Positions 46,388 to 59,424 are shown, counted from the first letter of the stretch. The stretch: 64,000 nucleotides of DNA from Actinomadura macrotermitis (GCF_009604375.1 NZ_WEGH01000001.1:1364001-1428000), one strand, 5' to 3'. Program-made: numbers and translations. Notes: generated by a model not told the origin, from the letters alone.

Positions 46388-49015
46388 TCAGCTGCGGCCC
46401 TGCGGAGGCCGATCCTGGGGACGGGCGACGCGGGCTCGATACGGGGCGCGGACCATCTGCAGGGCCAGTCCCGCGGGTCCGAACCCTTCACCGAGCTCGG
46501 ACCGAAGCGCCGCCGCCAAGGCGTCGATGTCGATGACTCCGTAGGTGGGACAGGCGTCGTCAGCGCGCCGAAACGACACCTTCACTTCCTCCCCCCTGTC
46601 CGACTTCTCCGGAGCGTTACCGATACCGTCGGCGCCTTTGCCGTGTGCGTCGCCGGAATCATCGGATTTGCCGAGAAGGCGCCGTACCTTGACCTTGCCG
46701 AGGGATGTGATCCCCATATGCAGGCCGTGGAAGGGTTCGGTGATGGTGAGCGTGGACGGCAGCCGGTCGAACAGGACCATCAGCACGTTGTCGGCGCGCG
46801 TGGTGCGGTAGGGCCAGGCGGGAACGGACTCGTCCTGCGCCGTCCGGTGGTCGTGTTCACAGGAGGCGTCCGGGACGTGCGAGCCGCCGGGGTCCTCGAC
46901 GGTGATCTGCACGGTCGGCCAGGCCGCGGCCAGCGTCGAGCGGATGAGCAGTCCGCAGACCGCCGCGGGACAGCCGGCGCGCGAGCGGTCGTACCATCCG
47001 CGCAGCCGAACGATCAGCCGGGAGTCGATCGCCGAGCAGGTCCCGATGCTCAGCGCCCCGTCCGTCAGCGCCTCCAGCCACGCACCGTCGACATGGAAGA
47101 AGCGCAGGCTTTCCTCCGGCAGCATCCGAGGATGCGGGACCAGGTAGTCGTAGGGGACCATCTCCAGCCGCCGCAACCGATCCAGCCAACGGCCGATGGC
47201 CTCCCGCTCTTCGTCGCAGGAGAGTGGCTGCTCCTCCGCCCCGGACGCATACCACCAGGCGGCGGGGTCGGCCATGGCACTGCGCAGCGTCCCGGTGCGC
47301 GGCTGGCTGAAGGAGATGGGCTCGGGGCCGGTGTCCGAAGAGGCGGACGGACTGGCGCCCGAGACCCGCATCGCCTTCTGGATGCCCGCGGACCAGTCCG
47401 GGTCAGCGGTCAGCTTCTCCTGGAACCAGGCCCGGTGCGGCATGGCCTCGGCCGTCGCGCCACCGGGCCGACCGGCACCGCGGTCATCGCCTGGATCGTC
47501 GTCCGCCCTTCGACGGCCCAGATGCCCGGTGTCGTCGGCGTGGCCGTGTTCCGGCCCGGCCGGCGCCGGAGCCGAGAAGAAGGCGGCCGGGTCGATGACC
47601 TCGCGGCTCTGGGCGAACTGCGCGCACTCCGCGCGGCAGGCGTCCAGGTAGCCGGCGACCGCTGTGGCGAATTCCTCGTCGGCCAGCGCCAGGCCACGTC
47701 CCAGCGTCCATGCGGCCGCGTAACCGACCATGTCGAGTTCGTCACTGCGCCGCCGATAGTCCAGCGCATTGGTCTCGCATTCGAAACTCTTCCCTTGCCG
47801 GGCTTGCCCCTCCTCGGCGTAGGGGATCAGTGGGCCCCGATACCACGTCACCTCTGTCCGGGGCGCCCGATCGTGAGTGTCGTCATAGTGCATCAGCGGG
47901 ACATAACCCTGGGCCAGCCGGCGTCGCACATGCTGTACTACCTGGTTTTTGACGGCAGCCGGAACACCGGGGACGTCCTGCGGCATCGGTGCTGTGTCGA
48001 CCGGAGGTCCCTGGAGCAGCAGCGATGCGGCATCGCCGCCTGCAGGTAGGGCGAGCAAGCCCTCGACAACACCTTCGAATGAAGGCTTGGAGTCGGGCAC
48101 GGACGTGAAGGACCACGAGTAGAGCGACACCAGATGCACCGGCTTGTCGCCTGGCGGCGGGCATTTACCGGTGTCCTCGCCGATGCCGGCGAGGAGCTTT
48201 TCGTGCCCTTCCAGCGAGACGAGATGGGCGACGTACCTGCCGGCCCGGCCCTCGCCGGCGCGTGGCAGACGATTGGCCATGACGAAGGCGTATTCCTGAT
48301 CCCGCCGCAACTCCTGGCCCTTCGGCCCGGCACCGGCCGCCTCTGATCCGCTTTCCCAGCCGCTGTCGTTGAGCGGGCTTCGGACATGGGCCAGAAAGCG
48401 CAACTCCTCGACCCGAGGCGCCAGGGTCCTGAGTCGCGACGCCGGCAAAGAGACGGTGGCGACAGTCGTCTTCGCCTCTTCCGCGGAGCAGGTCAGCTTC
48501 AGGCCGTTCAGTTTCATGAACTGCTCGACCGTACAGGTATCGGTACAACCCAGCGCTTGAGGATCGTTGCGAAGGTCGCCTTCGGCGAATACCAGGAGTG
48601 CCATCCAGGGCGTGACTTCACAGTCCTTCGCGGAGAACTTATCGGAAATCCTGCTATGGATATCGAGCCGCCGCTCCCAGGGCAGGACACGGCGTTCAAG
48701 CGCCACATGGGGAAGCAGGTCACCGTAAGCGCCGGTCGTTCCTGGAGGCGGGTAGGCGCCGTGCACCTCCTGCGGGCCCAGGGTGAAGCGCGCTCCCACG
48801 ACCTCAAAATGCTGGGTGCGCGTCCTGAAGTAATCCTTGCTGTCCGCAAGTTTTCCAGCGCTCTTCTTGCTCTGCTCCAGCTTGTGTTCCACGGTGATTT
48901 TGTAGGTGCCGGCGGTCTTCGCCGGAATGAGATTGTCGACGAAGGTCAACCAGGGGTCGTCTTCTCCGGTCATCTCCACCCTCCCTGCGGGCGCCTGTGT
49001 CCTGTCGCTGTTCAC
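46388..49015 (-). CDS. large uncharacterised protein (giant-protein operon, 2nd)
   Basis: An 875-aa soluble protein without signal peptide. The N-terminal ~110 residues contain FEVVGARFTLGPQEVHGAYPP then LLPHVALERRVLPWER, an Ig-like strand pattern followed by a conserved-looking LPWER box. WMALLVFAEGDL and YVAHLVSLEGHEKLL are other distinctive motifs. A Gly/Pro/acidic linker near residue 500 (HGHADDTGHLGRRR) separates two halves. No catalytic motif was recognised. GTG 49015 is preceded by GGAG at 8 bases. Located 30 bases after the DUF6603-like gene. Confidence 0.75.
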   Translation of the reverse strand: MNSDRTQAPAGRVEMTGEDDPWLTFVDNLIPAKTAGTYKITVEHKLEQSKKSAGKLADSKDYFRTRTQHFEVVGARFTLGPQEVHGAYPPPGTTGAYGDLLPHVALERRVLPWERRLDIHSRISDKFSAKDCEVTPWMALLVFAEGDLRNDPQALGCTDTCTVEQFMKLNGLKLTCSAEEAKTTVATVSLPASRLRTLAPRVEELRFLAHVRSPLNDSGWESGSEAAGAGPKGQELRRDQEYAFVMANRLPRAGEGRAGRYVAHLVSLEGHEKLLAGIGEDTGKCPPPGDKPVHLVSLYSWSFTSVPDSKPSFEGVVEGLLALPAGGDAASLLLQGPPVDTAPMPQDVPGVPAAVKNQVVQHVRRRLAQGYVPLMHYDDTHDRAPRTEVTWYRGPLIPYAEEGQARQGKSFECETNALDYRRRSDELDMVGYAAAWTLGRGLALADEEFATAVAGYLDACRAECAQFAQSREVIDPAAFFSAPAPAGPEHGHADDTGHLGRRRADDDPGDDRGAGRPGGATAEAMPHRAWFQEKLTADPDWSAGIQKAMRVSGASPSASSDTGPEPISFSQPRTGTLRSAMADPAAWWYASGAEEQPLSCDEEREAIGRWLDRLRRLEMVPYDYLVPHPRMLPEESLRFFHVDGAWLEALTDGALSIGTCSAIDSRLIVRLRGWYDRSRAGCPAAVCGLLIRSTLAAAWPTVQITVEDPGGSHVPDASCEHDHRTAQDESVPAWPYRTTRADNVLMVLFDRLPSTLTITEPFHGLHMGITSLGKVKVRRLLGKSDDSGDAHGKGADGIGNAPEKSDRGEEVKVSFRRADDACPTYGVIDIDALAAALRSELGEGFGPAGLALQMVRAPYRARVARPQDRPPQGRS

Positions 49016-49045
49016 TGGCTCATCTCCTGGACGTGAGCGGTTCGT

Positions 49046-52000
49046 TCAGTGGGCCTGAGCCGGGACCGGAGGTGGCCCGGCCGGCGGCGGACAGGTCGCG
49101 GGTGGGACGGGAGACGACGCCAGAGCGGTCAGATGACGGCACAAAGAACTGCGGAACGGCTCGCCGACGTCGGGACTGCGCTCTTCGCCCGTCGGTTCTC
49201 CGCCCCTGCCTGCCTGCGATGTGCGGAAAAGCGGGTTGATCCAGTGCTTCTTCGTCTGGAGATTCAATTCCGACAACTGAACCGAGTAGCAGCGCCCCTT
49301 GGGGACGGGGGCTGCCATCGTCACCCGCATCCCCATCCAGGCTTTCTCCAGCGGGGCATCAGGATCGGGCCGACGCATACGGTCCAGATCGGGCTTGCCC
49401 CATAGTGCGCGCGGCACCGGCCGGTACACCGCTTCGGCGAACCACTGCTTGCCGTTCTCCGACGTCTCGGTCAGCGCTGCCGCATCATCGGCCCAGTAGA
49501 TCTGCTCGTCGGCGTGGTCGGCGTGGTCGGCGTGGTCGGCGTGATCGGCGTTCTGAGGATGCGGCTTCAGCGTGATGGTGTGGATCGACTGCGCGTTGCA
49601 AAGGCCCATCGGCCGGATGTTCAGGCCGCTGTCCGTGTTGCCGCCCGGAGCAACGCCCACGCATCCTTCGCTCCCGGTCAGCGGTACGGCCGAGCCCGTG
49701 GTGAAGCTGAACCCGTCGGTGCTGACCCGCCAAGGCATGCTCTGGTCAGCGGAGCCGGTGCCGGCCCCGGCCGCGTTGGAAGAAGCAGCGCCGGCCCCGG
49801 CCGACGGCAGCAGCAGGCCGTCGGTGGCAGCGATCTGCAACGCGGCATCGGGCAACTGCTTTCGCATCTCGGCCCAGCTCAGCGGCGGAGGCGGCGCGAG
49901 TACCCGGTCGTCGCCGAGCTTGACGGTGACCGTGAACGGGCCGATGTCCAGATGGGCCCGTCCCGCGATCGGAGGCCCCCACAGCTCCAGCCTGGCGCCG
50001 AGTTCGATGCGCAGCGCCTCACAGAAGCCGAGGATGCACGCGGTGTAGGAGGCGCCGACGGTGACGGCGATGCGGGCCTCGAAGAACAGCGGCGCCCACC
50101 GCACGAACACGTCGAACGACGCGGTCATCCAGGCCCGCACCCCGCCGGCGTCATAGACGATCTCCAAACGCCCGCCCAGCATGCCCGCATCGGGGGTGAG
50201 GGCCAGGTACATCCCGCCACGCACCACCACCGCGTCGCCGATCTTCCATTCCAGCCCCAGCCGCGGCACCTGCGGATAGTGGTCGGGGGCCGTGAAGTCG
50301 GGGTGGTAGCCGCCCAGCGTGTACACGAAGTCGCCCTCATGCCGGCTTCCCGGCAGCCACAGCGACAACGCCGCCCCGCCGGTGAGCCTGCAGTCCTCGT
50401 GGCCGATCCAGGAGTCCTCCGACAGCACCGAGGAGATCGCCAACATCCGCTCGGAATGCTGGTAGATCGCACGGAAACCCAGCTTGACCTTGGCGTAAGG
50501 CCTTCCGGACGTGGGGTACTCGGCGGCGCAACGGCCCAGTAGCGCCACCACGATGTCGCCGCCGAACTGCACCAGGAGCATGGCCTTGATCTGGACGAGT
50601 TCCGCGACCTCCATGCCCAGACCCGCAGCGAGCCAGATCTGCCCGCTGGCCGGCCTGAGCCAGGGGGCTTCGCCTTCGGTCAGGTCCTTGAGCACCTTCG
50701 TCGGCTCCAGCGCGCCCTTGCCGCCGGCCTTTCCGGGCTTGTCTCCGTCCTTGCCCTCCTTGCCGCCTTTGCGGGCCTTTTGTTCACCGTGGGCCGCGGG
50801 CTTCTTGGCCTTGGGCTTCTTCTTCTTGCTGCGCAGATCCTCGCTACCGGCCACACCGGCCATGAAGGGGAACTCCAGAACCTCGTCCAGCTCCGGCGGC
50901 CGGACGGCGCTGTTGTAACCAAACCCGGCGCAAAGACTGCTCAGGTTGATGGGTGGCACGATGGGAATCGTGGCCTGCAGCTCACCGAAGACGAACAATG
51001 AGGGAAAGGTCGCGCTCTTCCCCTTGGCCTTCTGGTAGGACGCCACGGCCATCAGGCCCCATTTGGTGGCCTTGATGAGCACCAGCCCCTGGTAACCCCA
51101 TTCGACCTGCTCGTTCTCCCGTTGCTGGACCAGGGCACCGGCCAGCACCAGCGGGTCCCGGTCATAGGCGACCCCCAGGCCGTCCAGGCTCACCGAGTCG
51201 AACTTCAGCCCCTGCGCGCCGACCTTGCAGGTGATGCCCAGCCCGGCGGTGTCCAGGGTGAACCCCGCGACGACCAGCGCGGCGTCCATGACGACGGCCA
51301 GCCGCCCTGGCGTGTACCGCAGGTCGACGCGCCGCACATGCAGCGGTCCGACGGTGTGCTCGACCTGTGCGCTCGGCGCCTCGTCCTTGCCCTGTCCGCT
51401 CTCGTCCGCGCTCTTTCCGCCATCCGGGGTGGGATCGGCGAAAGCGCCCGCGGCACCGGTCCCCGCCCCGACGGCCGCCGCGCCCGTTGCCGAGGGCTTG
51501 CGGCGTCGCCAGCGCAGCGGGACCTGGCGGTCGGTCTTGCCGAGGGTCAGGTGCGCCACCAGGGTGAGCCCACCGGTGATCTTGATCTTTTCCGGCAACG
51601 GCACCGCGCCGCTCGGGGCCGGGGCCGCCTGGCCCTTGGAGTTCTGCTCGGGGCCGGTCTCCTTGGCCGGAGTCTCGGCGTAGTGCCCCGGTTCTCGATG
51701 GGCCGCCGCCAAGGCCGCGCCGCCGTCGGCGCCGGCCGGTTCGGCGAGAGCGGAGAGACGACGGCTGCCTTCGTCCGGGCTCTCGTCTCCCGGCTCCGCG
51801 GAAGAGCCGGTACCGAAGAGAGCGTTCATCGCCTCGATGTCCTGCTGGGACAGCGAGGCGGACGAGGCGATCATATGCGCGCCGGTGAAGGCCACATCGA
51901 GGTCGGCAGGCAGCAGGTTCTGCAGGAAGGCGAACTTCGACAGCCGCGCCTGATCAGCGGGTACCAGCAAACGAAACGCGAACACGTATCGTTTCTTGCC

Positions 52001-53041
52001 TTTTTTCTCCTTCCCCTTCCCCTTCTTTTTGGGGGCCGCCTCCCATCTTTCGCCTTGATCTTCTTCAGACCCGCCCTTCTCCTTTTTCTCTGCTTTACCG
52101 CCCAGGACGAATATCGTCCAGATGCCCCGCAGGGAGGTGTCGTCCTTCGGCGCCGCATCCGGCCACACGGCGACCTGGGACTTCTTCGCATCGAACAGCA
52201 GGCAGAACCCGCCCGTCACCAACGGCAGGGAGACCGGAATGCTGTCCGTCAGCGGACGGTCCTGTTCGTCGCGCCCAAGCCCCTCTTTGATGCCCAGCAC
52301 CTGGGCGATGTCTGCCGTCGTCAGGTCGCCGCCCTTGGGAACCGCGCAATGGAATGTGAACCGGGTCTTTTCGGCTCCGCCGTCCAGAGTCGCGATCAAC
52401 GACAATTTCACACGCTTTGCGGTACCCAAGGCCTGCCCGCCGGACGGGGCGGTGCCGAGGTCGGTCCGCGCGGTAAGGCGGTACTTCTTGTCCTTCCGGC
52501 GTTCATACGCCAGGCAGAGACAGGTGATGCCCAGCGAGGTCAGGAAGGCGAACCGTGCGGCCCTGGTCGAACGTCCGGACTCGTCGTCCAGGTCCAGGGA
52601 GATCGCCAGCTCGACGCCGTCGACCCCGGCCGCATCGTCGATCTTGGCAACTCCGTCGCCATCCCCTTGACCTTGGCTTTTGTTTTCCGTGCCACCAGGA
52701 TCCGCGGCCTCGCCCTTCGAGTCTCCCTTCTCTTCCTCCTTCTCGGAGGATTCAGGGAGAAAGGTGAGGGTCGCATCGAACTCGCGTTCCGCCAGTTTCA
52801 GCTTACCGCTGACGCACAGACGCTCCTTATCTATCTTCGCACCGGTCAACGGGGGCACCAATTGCTGGTTCGCCTGACCAGATGCCCACCGCGCAAGTTC
52901 CTCCACACTCACAAGTTCGGCGAGGGTGTTCAGCTCCGGCGGGATCTTAAAGGTCGCACCGTCCTGCATGACCCCAAGGACATCACGGACTCTCTTGACC
53001 GTCACCTGGGACTTCTTGCTCTCGCTGGGCTTCTCACCCAT
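49046..53041 (-). CDS. giant DUF6603-like protein (giant-protein operon, 1st)
   Basis: About 1331 aa. The central part (about residues 560-1130) has the look of DUF6603 proteins: VRRVDLRYTPGRLAVVMDAAL, SVSLDGLGVAYDRDPLVLAG, LFVFGELQATIPIVPP and GFGYNSAVRPPELDE. These suggest a repeated beta-strand architecture. Low-complexity Lys/Glu/Gly linkers occur at about 150 and 760. Near residue 1165 an (Ala-Asp-His) tandem repeat gives a His-rich patch. Start ATG 53041 (or 53053) has no obvious ribosome site. No signal peptide or membrane helix. It heads a four-gene operon; function unknown. Confidence 0.7.
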   Translation of the reverse strand: MGEKPSESKKSQVTVKRVRDVLGVMQDGATFKIPPELNTLAELVSVEELARWASGQANQQLVPPLTGAKIDKERLCVSGKLKLAEREFDATLTFLPESSEKEEEKGDSKGEAADPGGTENKSQGQGDGDGVAKIDDAAGVDGVELAISLDLDDESGRSTRAARFAFLTSLGITCLCLAYERRKDKKYRLTARTDLGTAPSGGQALGTAKRVKLSLIATLDGGAEKTRFTFHCAVPKGGDLTTADIAQVLGIKEGLGRDEQDRPLTDSIPVSLPLVTGGFCLLFDAKKSQVAVWPDAAPKDDTSLRGIWTIFVLGGKAEKKEKGGSEEDQGERWEAAPKKKGKGKEKKGKKRYVFAFRLLVPADQARLSKFAFLQNLLPADLDVAFTGAHMIASSASLSQQDIEAMNALFGTGSSAEPGDESPDEGSRRLSALAEPAGADGGAALAAAHREPGHYAETPAKETGPEQNSKGQAAPAPSGAVPLPEKIKITGGLTLVAHLTLGKTDRQVPLRWRRRKPSATGAAAVGAGTGAAGAFADPTPDGGKSADESGQGKDEAPSAQVEHTVGPLHVRRVDLRYTPGRLAVVMDAALVVAGFTLDTAGLGITCKVGAQGLKFDSVSLDGLGVAYDRDPLVLAGALVQQRENEQVEWGYQGLVLIKATKWGLMAVASYQKAKGKSATFPSLFVFGELQATIPIVPPINLSSLCAGFGYNSAVRPPELDEVLEFPFMAGVAGSEDLRSKKKKPKAKKPAAHGEQKARKGGKEGKDGDKPGKAGGKGALEPTKVLKDLTEGEAPWLRPASGQIWLAAGLGMEVAELVQIKAMLLVQFGGDIVVALLGRCAAEYPTSGRPYAKVKLGFRAIYQHSERMLAISSVLSEDSWIGHEDCRLTGGAALSLWLPGSRHEGDFVYTLGGYHPDFTAPDHYPQVPRLGLEWKIGDAVVVRGGMYLALTPDAGMLGGRLEIVYDAGGVRAWMTASFDVFVRWAPLFFEARIAVTVGASYTACILGFCEALRIELGARLELWGPPIAGRAHLDIGPFTVTVKLGDDRVLAPPPPLSWAEMRKQLPDAALQIAATDGLLLPSAGAGAASSNAAGAGTGSADQSMPWRVSTDGFSFTTGSAVPLTGSEGCVGVAPGGNTDSGLNIRPMGLCNAQSIHTITLKPHPQNADHADHADHADHADEQIYWADDAAALTETSENGKQWFAEAVYRPVPRALWGKPDLDRMRRPDPDAPLEKAWMGMRVTMAAPVPKGRCYSVQLSELNLQTKKHWINPLFRTSQAGRGGEPTGEERSPDVGEPFRSSLCRHLTALASSPVPPATCPPPAGPPPVPAQAH
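49509..49550 (-). repeat. 9-bp tandem repeat coding (His-Ala-Asp)n
   Basis: About 4.5 copies of TCGGCGTGG (plus-strand reading) in frame inside the DUF6603-like gene, producing five consecutive His-Ala-Asp-type units. Copy number could vary by slippage, and the His/Asp-rich peptide could bind metal. Confidence 0.85.
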
Positions 53042-53719
53042 AGCAGACCACATCTCAGATCGCTGCGGAAATAAATGGCCTCGCCGATGGCGCGCCCTCT
53101 CCCTCACATCACAGCAACCGATATTTAAAGACGCATACCGGTGGGCCCAAGAAAGGAGCAAAAAAGACCGCCAAGCTCATCGGCCTCGGCCAACGCCAAG
53201 ACGGCGACGCCGCCGCAGATCCAAGGCATCTCGCCGCCGTACTCCCACACGGCCTGGCCTGCGCCGCTACGCTCCCTGTCTCCGCCTGGCGCTGTCGGCG
53301 AGAACCCCGGGCCCGGTCAGTCGAAGAAGCGGGGCTATGAGAGCGGCCGAACACGTCATCGGGTAGTGGATGCTTCCGATCCGGCGCAGGCGCGCTTGGA
53401 GGGAGCTGTCATAGGCGTGCTGCTCGTTGGACAAGACCGGCCATGGCCACAATTGGGGCCGGTCCTTCCATGCGTGGGCCGCTAGAACCCCCCTGCGTTT
53501 GGAGGAGCAGCGGCGCGCCGGGCGAGCAGGCGCAGAGAATCCACATCGTCGCCAGGTCCGTGACGTAGGCGCGTGCCGGCCTAGGCAGGCCGGCACGCGG
53601 CTTGGAAAGTACAGCCGAAGCGACCGGGATGTTGTGGCGTTCCCTGGCGCCCGCCCTGGGCCGAGTCGGTGCTTCGCGGTCTTGTTTCCGCATGTGGGTC
53701 GCACCGCCCGGCTGTTCGG
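53042..53719. other. 678-base intergenic region between two minus-strand operons
   Basis: No convincing gene. It holds the terminator of the MNIO operon (53571-53598) and, to the left, the presumed promoter region of the giant-protein operon. AT content rises just upstream of the DUF6603-like start (53075-53140). Overlapping ORFs on both strands have no family resemblance or ribosome sites. Confidence 0.55.
53571..53598 (-). terminator. strong hairpin terminating the MNIO/ferritin-like operon
   Basis: Perfect 12-bp inverted repeat, arms 53571-53582 and 53587-53598, with a 4-base loop, extended by one more pair outside. It lies 122 bases after the ferritin-like stop and separates this operon from the giant-protein operon. 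Confidence 0.8.
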
Positions 53720-57281
<3,562 letters not shown>

Positions 57282-57343
57282 CGGCCTGCCTTCCATCGTG
57301 CCGTCATGAGTCGTCGGGACGCGGACCCGCGCCGTGGCGGGGC

Positions 57344-57673
57344 TCAGAAGGGGACGCAGTAGGTCCCGGTGACGCTTTCGGGCAGGTCCGCGTGCCCGGC
57401 CGGGTAGTAGTCCGGCGGCCGTTTCGTGCACTTCAGCTTGGGACCGGAGCCTGCCTTCGGCTTGATCAGGAAGGTGCCGTCGATCGGCCCCTTGCGGGGA
57501 GCGTTGCTCGGCGTGGCGGTGCAGTTCAGCCAGCCCATCCCCCTGTGCTTGTTCCCGGTGAAAGTGCGGTCGCAGGTGTAGGTGTAGGCGGGAGCGGGCG
57601 CGGCGTAAGCGGGCGCCGTCATGGCGGTCATGACGGCGGCGCCCGCGACGGCGGCCATCCGTGGCAGGAGCAT
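57344..57673 (-). CDS. small secreted 4-Cys protein heading the MNIO operon
   Basis: A 109-aa protein with a clear signal peptide (MAAVAGAAVMTAMTAPAYAA, cleavage near residue 25). The mature part has four Cys (YTCDRTF, LNCTAT, KLKCTKR, TYCVPF), probably two disulfides, and a beta-rich composition. ATG 57673 has GAGGGA 7 bases upstream. It is 62 bases before the 8-Cys gene on the same strand, so probably the first gene of that operon. I do not recognise a family. Whether it belongs to the same pathway is an inference. Confidence 0.72.
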   Translation of the reverse strand: MLLPRMAAVAGAAVMTAMTAPAYAAPAPAYTYTCDRTFTGNKHRGMGWLNCTATPSNAPRKGPIDGTFLIKPKAGSGPKLKCTKRPPDYYPAGHADLPESVTGTYCVPF

Positions 57674-58105
57674 CTTGCGTCCCTCGCGTTCCTTGAGTCA
57701 GGGTCATCCAGCAAAGTTCCCGACTCTATGCAGTCGAAGAGTTACGCATAGTAATGAAAGGGTGTCGCCAAGAGGTGATGAGTTGCCCTGCCGGCCAGCA
57801 GACCAAGAGGCGTGAAGCGCCCGGAACAACCACCGAACGGACCGCTCGCTTCTCGCCCGGTGTCCCGCTCCGGGCAGCGGCGGTGGAAGACGCTGTGGCC
57901 GGGCAAGAGGGCACGCCCGTGACATCACCGTGTGCTCTGGCGCTCGGCCGGGCATCGGGCGCTCTGCGCCCGGTCGCTGGAACGCTGCCCACCGTGGGTG
58001 GCCGGCGCATCGGCCGGCGGGGCATCCGTGGCTGCCCTAGGCCGGCATTTGCCTGGCGCGCCACACGCGCCCGTCACCACGTGGCCTTAGAGCCGGCATG
58101 CGGGG
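57674..58105. other. 432-base intergenic region, probable promoter of MNIO operon
   Basis: No gene recognised. An AT-richer patch at 57720-57765 carries the inverted repeat CTATGC (57726-57731) / GCATAG (57746-57751), 53 bases upstream of the secreted-protein start, a plausible promoter/operator zone. The rest, to the CDPS stop codon, is GC-rich without clear features apart from a GCCGGC-based hairpin near 58000-58020. Confidence 0.45.
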
Positions 58106-58849
58106 TCATTCACAAGTACGCAAAGCGGTGTAGCCCTGGCCGGGGAAGGCGGTGTACTTGGCGCCGCCGGTGAAGAAGTAGGTGACGTGTTCGGCGGGAC
58201 GGCTGGATGTGGTGACCGCTTCGGGCACGCCCAGGATCTCGGGGGCGTTCAGAGCGAACGGCAGGGCCTTGTAACTGTGGACCAGGCCGGTGGCGAGCTG
58301 GGCGTCGGTGGGTTCCCAGCCTTCGGGCATGCCGGCCTTCAGCGCGATCCGGGTGTCGTCCCGGTAGATGGGCCCGTATCCGGGGTCGGCGATGGCCTCG
58401 TCGAGGTAGGCGCAGGCCCGGCGATAGGCAGGGGCGTCCGCCCAGTCGCCGAACTCGCTGACCCGGACGCCCGGATCGCCCGCCCGGCGCAGGGCGCGTT
58501 CGATCCGGTGCTTCATCTGCCGCACGTCGGCCTTGGCCTTCTTGCGCGCCCGGTGCTCGGGACGGCCCTGGCCCAGATAGGTGGCCGCCGTCATCTCCAG
58601 GTCCGACATCACCACGTCCACGCCCTGGAACCGGCGGGCCGCCCAGCCGAACATCACCGCCAGGCGGACGGTGGAGAAGTAGGGATTGCCGGGACTGACC
58701 TGGATCACCAGATGGCGGCCCCGGGCCAGGAGCTGAGCCGAACGCTCCCCGCACGGCTCCACCTCGACCTCGCTCCCGCTGCCGGGCGGGGACTCGGCAC
58801 CGATCTCGTCGGGTTCGGACGTGCTCGGCACGGATGCGGCGTGGTGCAC
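58106..58849 (-). CDS. probable tRNA-dependent cyclodipeptide synthase
   Basis: A 247-aa protein resembling CDPS enzymes (AlbC-like), which make cyclic dipeptides from two aminoacyl-tRNAs. Near the N-terminus HLVIQVSPGNPYFS matches the active-site loop with the nucleophile Ser (residue 52) and the Asn three residues on. A basic helix (HRARKKAKADVRQMKHRIER) fits the tRNA-binding patch. The conserved C-terminal Tyr may be Y193 (HSYKAL), with Y224 (VTYFF) a second. The Glu four residues after the first Tyr in AlbC is not in place (a Pro or Ala here). GTG 58849 has AAGGAG 6 bases upstream; the frame stays open to 59158. No tailoring gene is adjacent. Confidence 0.72.
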   Translation of the reverse strand: MHHAASVPSTSEPDEIGAESPPGSGSEVEVEPCGERSAQLLARGRHLVIQVSPGNPYFSTVRLAVMFGWAARRFQGVDVVMSDLEMTAATYLGQGRPEHRARKKAKADVRQMKHRIERALRRAGDPGVRVSEFGDWADAPAYRRACAYLDEAIADPGYGPIYRDDTRIALKAGMPEGWEPTDAQLATGLVHSYKALPFALNAPEILGVPEAVTTSSRPAEHVTYFFTGGAKYTAFPGQGYTALRTCE

Positions 58850-59313
58850 GGTGGACTCCTTGTCATGTCGTCCGGCCGCTCCGCCTCTGGCAGGCGCGGC
58901 GCGCAGGGCGGGTTCGTCCTGCAGCGCCGGCTGTTGCGCCACAGCCGCTCGCACGCGGCGCCCTCGCGCTTTCGGTATCGGTCGGAGCACGCCGATCAGC
59001 GTGCCGGCGCTGGATGAGCCGCCGGGGCAGAGCACCGCTGCGGCGACCAGGACGCACCGAAGGGCAGGGCTTTTCCGGCGATCACCATGATCGGGTCTCC
59101 CTACGCCGATGAGCACTGGCTGTGCCCCTGTCATATCCGCACGCGTCCGCTCGATCACACTAGGTGAGTAGATCGTGTGAAGATCTTCGCTTCCGCGGTG
59201 ACCTGTGGATATGCCCGTCGGCGGGCCACCGCTCGGGCGGGGGTGCGCAGGTCATCGGGTTCGCGCGGGATGTGCGGGCCGGTGATGCACTTGGACGGTG
59301 GCCAGGCGGGCGG

Positions 59314-59338
59314 TACACCCGGCTTGAAGCCGGGTGTA
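59314..59338. terminator. 11-bp perfect hairpin
   Basis: Arms 59314-59324 and 59328-59338, loop TGA, extendable to 13 bp with one G-T pair. Strong enough for termination in either direction. It stands between the secreted 198-aa gene and the CDPS gene. Confidence 0.6.
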
Positions 59339-59424
59339 TCGGATCAGGCCCGAGCGGTCGAAGCCCTTGGTCGCGGCGCCACTGGGGCACGCGGCCCCGG
59401 GTGAAGGCAGGGACGCGGCTCGGC

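Noticed and set aside
49509..49550. CRISPR-like repeat
   Set aside because: The 9-base units are contiguous without spacers and lie in frame inside a gene. No cas genes are present in the window.
40364..53041. Phage tail-like contractile injection system
   Set aside because: No sheath, tube, baseplate spike, ATPase or tape-measure protein is recognisable among or beside the four giant genes.
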